A stretch of 9,875 bases of DNA from contig DUGU01000225.1 of assembly GCA_013331215.1 (NCBI GenBank), positions 1 through 9,875 on the forward strand. Direction: 5' to 3'. The notes below the pieces were generated by a model that saw only the letters and a program-made list of their open reading frames with translations, was not told the origin of the DNA and made no database searches. The position numbers and the translations under genes were made by a program. Positions within the stretch are counted from its first letter, which is position 1, and every line of letters begins with the position of its first letter. The stretch is from Methanoregulaceae archaeon (lineage in GTDB: Archaea > Halobacteriota > Methanomicrobia > Methanomicrobiales > Methanospirillaceae). Below, one piece after another: positions 5,663-9,875 of the stretch.

Positions 5663-5677
5663 CCGCGATCGGGGGAG

Positions 5678-5707
5678 TTATATCCGCCCAGGTCGATATA
5701 TAAAGGA
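5678..5707 (+). promoter_or_regulatory. TATA-like elements and Shine-Dalgarno upstream of mutS
   Basis: Two TATA-like motifs stand out in the 50-base gap: TTATAT (5678-5683) and TATATAAA (5697-5704). The first is at the right distance for transcripts starting near 5705-5710, giving an almost leaderless mutS mRNA. The second is closer to the box consensus but would start transcription inside the mutS coding region. Its 3' part merges with AAAGGAT (5702-5708), 4-5 bases before the ATG, which may act as a weak ribosome-binding site. Confidence 0.45.
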
Positions 5708-5712
5708 TCGGC

Positions 5713-8325
5713 ATGAGCGACGGTCTCTCTCCCGGCATGCGTCAGTACAACGCAGCGAAGCGGCAGCACCCCGACGCCCTCCTGCTCTGCCGGATGGGCG
5801 ATTTCTACGAGACCTTCGGGGCCGACGCCGAGACCGTCGCCCGCGAGCTCGACATTGTCCTGACCTCCCGCGGCACCGACGCCGACGGCAACAGGATCCC
5901 GCTCGCCGGCGTCCCGTACCACGCGGCCGAGTCGTACATCGCCCGCCTCGTCCGGAAAGGGTACCGGGTCGCGATCGCCGAGCAGATGGAGGACCCGAAG
6001 AAGGCGAAGGGGATCGTGAAGCGCGAGGTCGTCCGGGTCGTGACCCCCGGCACGCTCGTGGACGGGGCCATGCTCGAGGCGCCGCAGGCACGGTACCTGA
6101 TGGCCGTCGCCCCTGGCCCCGAGCGCACCGGGATCGCCGTCCTCGACGCCTCCACCGGCGAGTTCGCGGCCTCGGCCGTCCCGAACGCGGAAGCCCGTGC
6201 CGCGGTGCTGGCCGAGGCCGTCCGTCGTTCGCCCGAGGAGGTGCTGGTCCCCGAGACCCTTGCCGGCCCCGTCCTCGAGGCCGTGGCCTCGCTCGAGGCC
6301 GTGGCCACCCGCCGGCCGGCCGTCGCGTTCGAGAGCGCGGAGGCCGCGCGCTATCTCGCCGGCCGGTTCGGCCGGAGCTTCGAGAACGACGACCCCGCGG
6401 CCGTCGCGGCGGCCGGCGCCGCGCTCGCCTACGCAGAGGCGATGCACCACGCGCAGCTCCCCCAGGTGAGCGGCCTCTCCCTGGCCGCGGCCGGCACCGC
6501 CCCGCCCGTCCTCGACGCGATCACGGTCCGGAACCTCGAGCTCGTCCAGCCGGTCCGCGACGGGAAGAAGGGCGCGACCCTGATCCAGGTCCTGGACCGG
6601 ACGGTCACGCCCATGGGCGCCCGCCTCCTCCGCGCCCGGATCGTCCGGCCGCTCGCCGACCCCGCGGCGATCAACCGCCGGCTGGATGCGGTCGGGTTCT
6701 TCGCGGCGAGCACGGTCGCGCGGCGGGACCTCCGCCGGCGCCTCGGCGCGATCGCCGACCTCGAGCGGATCGCCGGTCGCATCGCCTACGGTAACGCCTC
6801 GCCGCGCGACCTGGGGGGCCTCCGCCGGTCCCTCGAGGCCCTGCCCGGCATGACGACCCTCCTCGCATCCGCCGCCGACCTCCCCGCGCTCCTCGCCGCG
6901 GCATCAGGCGAGCTCGGGGATCACGCGGGCGAGGTAGCGCTCGTGGCTGCGCCGCTCGTCGACGACCCGCCGGCCGTCATCCGGAGCGGGGGCATGGTCC
7001 GGGCCGGGTACGACCCCGAGCTCGACCGCCTCCGCGGCCTGGCCACGACCGGGCGCGACTGGGTCGCCGCGCTCCAGCAGGCCGAGCGCGAGCGGACGGG
7101 GATCCGGACCATGAAGATCGGGTACAACCGGGTCTTCGGCTACTACATCGAGGTCCCGAAGTCGCAGGAGGCCCGTGTCCCGCCCGAGTACGAGCGGCGG
7201 CAGACGACCGCGAGCGGCGAGCGCTTCACCGTGCCCGGCCTGCGCGAGAAGGAGGCCGAGATCGCGCACGCGGACGAGCGGCTGGCCGAGCGCGAGCAGG
7301 AGGTCTGGCAGGGGCTGATCGAGGCCCTCCGGCCGGCCGTGCCGCGGCTCCAGGCGGCCGCTCGGGCCGCCGGCCTCCTCGACCTCTTCGCCGCCCTCGC
7401 CGAGGTGGCGGTCGAATACCGGTACACCCGGCCCGTCGTGACGGACGGAGGCGCGACCCTGATCCGCGGCGGCAGGCACCCAGTGGTCGAGGCCCGGTCG
7501 AGCGAGCCGTTCGTGCCGAACGACACCGTCCTCGACGCCGGCGGCGAGCAGCTCCTGATCATCACGGGCGCGAACATGGCCGGGAAGTCGACATACATGC
7601 GCGCGGTCGCCCTGATCACGGTCATGGCCCAGTGCGGCATGTTCGTCCCGGCCGACCACGCCGCGATCGGGGTCGTGGACCGGGTCTTCACCCGCGTCGG
7701 CGCTTTCGACGACCTGGCCTCGGGCCAGTCCACGTTCATGGTCGAGATGCTCGAGCTCGCGAACATCCTCGCGAACGCGTCGCCGAAGAGCCTCGTCGTG
7801 CTCGACGAGATCGGGCGCGGGACGTCCACCCTCGACGGGTACGCGATCGCGCGGGCCGTCCTCGAGTTCCTGCACGGAAAGGGAAAGAGCGGGCCGCGCA
7901 CGCTCTTCGCGACCCACTTCCACGAACTCGTCGAGGCCGAGGAGGACCTGCCCCGCGTCCGCAACTATCATATGGCCGTCAAGGACACGGGAACATCGGT
8001 GATCTTCACGCGGACTATCATTCCCGGCGCGACGGACCGGTCGTACGGCGTCCACGTGGCCGAGCTCGCGGGCGTGCCGGCCCCGGTGATCGCGCGGGCG
8101 CGGACTCTCCTCGACGACCTGATCCGGCGAGAAACGGAGCGGGAATGCGGGAGCGGGCCACGCCGCGTGCGGTACACGCAGATGCTCCTGCCGGTCGAGG
8201 GCGACCCTGCACGGCCGCCCGAGCCGCCGGTGCTGGCCTCGCTCAGGGCCCTCGAGCCCGACCGGATGACCCCGATCGAGGCGCTCCAGGCGCTGTACCG
8301 GCTGAAAAAGGAGGTGGAGCCGTGA
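5713..8325 (+). CDS. mutS: DNA mismatch repair protein MutS (MutS1 type)
   Basis: Recognises base mismatches and small loops and recruits MutL in an ATP-dependent way. At 870 residues it is full length for MutS1 (E. coli about 853). The mismatch-reading loop is GDFYETFG with Phe31-x-Glu33, the Phe wedge diagnostic of MutS1 rather than MutS2. Connector, lever and clamp domains follow (clamp-region landmark TMKIGYNRVFGYYIEVPKS). The C-terminal ABC ATPase carries Walker A GANMAGKST (from residue 619), the FDDLASGQSTFMVEM segment, Walker B VVLDEIGRGTS (Asp698, Glu699), FATHFHEL and a helix-turn-helix-like dimer region (TDRSYGVHVAELAGVP). A short tail ends in IEALQALYRLKKE. ATG 5713 places Phe31 at the usual distance from the N-terminus. 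Its stop overlaps the mutL start region, so the two form an operon. A bacterial-type MutS in an archaeon implies old horizontal transfer; composition is now like the host. Confidence 0.97.
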   Translation: MSDGLSPGMRQYNAAKRQHPDALLLCRMGDFYETFGADAETVARELDIVLTSRGTDADGNRIPLAGVPYHAAESYIARLVRKGYRVAIAEQMEDPKKAKGIVKREVVRVVTPGTLVDGAMLEAPQARYLMAVAPGPERTGIAVLDASTGEFAASAVPNAEARAAVLAEAVRRSPEEVLVPETLAGPVLEAVASLEAVATRRPAVAFESAEAARYLAGRFGRSFENDDPAAVAAAGAALAYAEAMHHAQLPQVSGLSLAAAGTAPPVLDAITVRNLELVQPVRDGKKGATLIQVLDRTVTPMGARLLRARIVRPLADPAAINRRLDAVGFFAASTVARRDLRRRLGAIADLERIAGRIAYGNASPRDLGGLRRSLEALPGMTTLLASAADLPALLAAASGELGDHAGEVALVAAPLVDDPPAVIRSGGMVRAGYDPELDRLRGLATTGRDWVAALQQAERERTGIRTMKIGYNRVFGYYIEVPKSQEARVPPEYERRQTTASGERFTVPGLREKEAEIAHADERLAEREQEVWQGLIEALRPAVPRLQAAARAAGLLDLFAALAEVAVEYRYTRPVVTDGGATLIRGGRHPVVEARSSEPFVPNDTVLDAGGEQLLIITGANMAGKSTYMRAVALITVMAQCGMFVPADHAAIGVVDRVFTRVGAFDDLASGQSTFMVEMLELANILANASPKSLVVLDEIGRGTSTLDGYAIARAVLEFLHGKGKSGPRTLFATHFHELVEAEEDLPRVRNYHMAVKDTGTSVIFTRTIIPGATDRSYGVHVAELAGVPAPVIARARTLLDDLIRRETERECGSGPRRVRYTQMLLPVEGDPARPPEPPVLASLRALEPDRMTPIEALQALYRLKKEVEP

Positions 8326-8327
8326 CG

Positions 8328-9875
8328 ATGAGCGCCATCCACGCTCTCGACCCGGCCACGATCACGAAGATCGCGGCCGGCGAAGTGATCGAGCGGCCGG
8401 CCTCGGTCGCGAAGGAGCTCGTCGAGAACGCGCTCGACGCCGGCGCGACGCGGATCGCGGTCGCGGTGGAGTCGCACGCCGGCGCCATCACGTCGATCCG
8501 CGTCACCGACGACGGCGCGGGCATGTCGGCCGCGGACCTGCGGCTCGCGGTCCTGCCGCACACGACCTCGAAGCTCCGCGGTGCCGACGAGCTCGCCTCG
8601 GTCACGACCATGGGCTTCCGCGGCGAGGCCCTCGCCTCGATCGCCGCGGTGAGCCGGCTCACGCTGGTCTCGCGACAGGCCGGCGACCTGCTCGCGCACC
8701 GGCTCGTGGTTCGCGGCGGGAGCGTCGAGGAGGAGGGCGAGACCGCCGCGCCGGTAGGGACGCGCGTGACGGTCGAGGACCTCTTCTTCAACACCCCGGC
8801 GCGGAAGAAGTTCCAGAAGTCGCTCGGGACCGAGGTCGCGCTCCTCGCGGGCACGATCGAACGGCTCTCGCTCGCCCGTCCCGAGATAGCGTTCTCGCTC
8901 GTCCACAACGGGCGGTCGCGCCTCTCCACGCCGGGGACGGGGCTCCTCGAGACGATCGCCTCGCTCCACGGCCCCGAACTCGGGTCGGTCCTTCTCCCGG
9001 TCGTGGGTGCGGGGCCGCTCTGCCGGGTCTCGGGCTATGTCGCGGCGCCATCGGTGCAGCGGCCGAACCCGTACCAGGTCTTCCTCTCGATCAACGGCCG
9101 CACCATCCAGAGCGCGCCGCTGACGGGAGCGGTGAAGGCGGGGTTCGGAACCCTGCTGCCGACCGACCGCCACCCTGTCGCGGTGCTCGCACTCGAGCTC
9201 GACACCGCCCTCGTGGACGTCAACGTCCACCCGGCAAAGCGGCAGGTGCGGCTCTCGCGAGAGCCGGAGGTGCTCTCCGCCGTCTCGACGGCCGTCGCGG
9301 CCGCGCTCGACGCCCTTCGGCCGGCTAGGGCATCCCTGGCCTCCGTCACGCAGTCCCCCGCCACGTACCCCGCCCCCGGCGCGACGACGTTCGCTGTCGC
9401 CGAGCCCGGCCCCGCGTACGGCCGCCGGACCGACCGGCAGCTCCGCCAGACGGCGCTCGAGGCGGGGCCGGCACCGGAGGTTCCCGCGATCGATGTCCTC
9501 GGCCAGATCGATCTCACCTACGTCGTGGGCCGGACTGCCGCGGGCGACCTCGTCCTGGTCGACCAGCACGCGGCCCACGAGCGGGTGCTCTACGATCAGC
9601 TCTCGGCGGAGGGACCGGTCGAGGTGCAGGAGCTCCTGGTCCCGGTCGTGATCGCCTGCACTCCGCAGGAGGCGGCGGTCATCGACGAGAGCCGCGGAGC
9701 CCTCGCGGCGGCCGGCTTCACCGTCGACGAGTTCGGTGAGAACCGGTACGCGGTCCGGACCGTCCCGGTGGTGCTCGGCCACGAAGTGGACCCCGGGGTC
9801 GTGCGAGAGATCGTGGCCGAGCTGATCGGCGGCGGCGGGGGACCGGACGCGCGCGAGCGGTTGACCCGGCTCGTG
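8328..9875 (+). CDS. mutL: DNA mismatch repair protein MutL (3' end outside window)
   Basis: GHKL-type ATPase that couples MutS mismatch recognition to strand incision and excision. 516 codons are visible with no stop; typical length is around 600, so the C-terminus is missing. N-terminal motifs are IAAGEVIERPASVAKELVEN (ATP-site helix with the general-base Glu), DDGAGM (Mg/ATP), HTTSKL, TMGFRGEALASI and GTRVTVEDLFFNTPARKKF, then the transducer lobe with INGRTIQ and VDVNVHPAKRQVR. A Pro/Ala-rich linker covers about residues 330-385. The C-terminal domain carries the endonuclease-type motif DQHAAHERVLYD (Asp412 to Asp423), whose last residue is Asp where the consensus DQHA-x2-E-x4-E has Glu. 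ATG 8328 is chosen to match the family N-terminus. GTG 8322 overlaps the mutS stop as GTGA and has the better spacing from GGAGGTG (8310-8316), so either start is possible. Confidence 0.95.
   Translation, partial: MSAIHALDPATITKIAAGEVIERPASVAKELVENALDAGATRIAVAVESHAGAITSIRVTDDGAGMSAADLRLAVLPHTTSKLRGADELASVTTMGFRGEALASIAAVSRLTLVSRQAGDLLAHRLVVRGGSVEEEGETAAPVGTRVTVEDLFFNTPARKKFQKSLGTEVALLAGTIERLSLARPEIAFSLVHNGRSRLSTPGTGLLETIASLHGPELGSVLLPVVGAGPLCRVSGYVAAPSVQRPNPYQVFLSINGRTIQSAPLTGAVKAGFGTLLPTDRHPVAVLALELDTALVDVNVHPAKRQVRLSREPEVLSAVSTAVAAALDALRPARASLASVTQSPATYPAPGATTFAVAEPGPAYGRRTDRQLRQTALEAGPAPEVPAIDVLGQIDLTYVVGRTAAGDLVLVDQHAAHERVLYDQLSAEGPVEVQELLVPVVIACTPQEAAVIDESRGALAAAGFTVDEFGENRYAVRTVPVVLGHEVDPGVVREIVAELIGGGGGPDARERLTRLV

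Noticed and set aside
5565..6794. 409-codon plus-strand frame over the mutS 5' region
   Set aside because: Arg/Pro-rich alternative frame of mutS and the ferredoxin gene.
6904..8055. Long open frame antisense to mutS (383 codons)
   Set aside because: Same reason: its sequence mirrors MutS codons and mutS is unambiguous.
7968..9782. Long open frame antisense to mutS and mutL (604 codons)
   Set aside because: Arg/Asp/Gly-rich shadow of a strongly coding G+C-rich gene on the other strand; no family resemblance and no start signals.
1..9875. CRISPR array, tRNA, rRNA or tnpA gene
   Set aside because: No regularly spaced repeats, cloverleaf-like sequence, rRNA motif or HUH/Y1 transposase motif was seen on either strand.

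Overview
The window is about 9.9 kb of G+C-rich prokaryotic DNA with sharply A+T-rich promoter islands. It most resembles an archaeon, probably a high-GC methanogen of the Methanomicrobiales or a close relative. The grounds are the archaeal-style PhoU with an upstream swapped-hairpin-like domain, TATA-box-like promoters, an IS1341-type TnpB whose RuvC motifs look archaeal, and a bacterial-type mutS-mutL pair such as some Euryarchaeota carry. The taxon is an inference; no rRNA or other marker is present.

Left part (1-3727): phosphate genes interrupted by mobile-element debris. A 5'-truncated phoU ends at 903. Antiparallel to it, and overlapping its last 29 bases, is the RuvC/zinc-finger half of a TnpB (875-1579, minus). 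It has kept all three catalytic acidic residues but has no N-terminal half. Beyond it, 1765-2283 holds no convincing intact gene, only a possible frameshifted remnant on the minus strand. Two A+T-rich blocks, 1704-1764 (read on minus) and 2284-2355 (read on plus), are recognisably similar to each other in inverted orientation. The second is the promoter region of a secreted alkaline phosphatase (2396-3727) with a complete active site.

Middle part (3728-5662): a convergent intergenic gap, then a DUF1801/YdhG-like gene on minus (3934-4326), a divergent promoter gap, and a plus-strand run of an SRAP (HMCES/YedK-like) abasic-site protein, a small ORF, and a cysteine-rich ferredoxin-like protein. 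The small ORF (5169-5438) appears to carry two compensating single-base frameshifts around an internal segment. Its stop overlaps the ferredoxin start (ATGA), so the two are probably translationally coupled.

Right part (5663-9875): the methyl-independent mismatch-repair operon, a complete mutS (5713-8325) behind TATA-like sequences, immediately followed by mutL (from 8328, or GTG 8322), which runs off the window. MutL carries an endonuclease-type DQHA motif with a conservative Glu-to-Asp change at its last position. With SRAP next door, this half of the window is rich in DNA-maintenance functions. No CRISPR array, tRNA or rRNA was seen.
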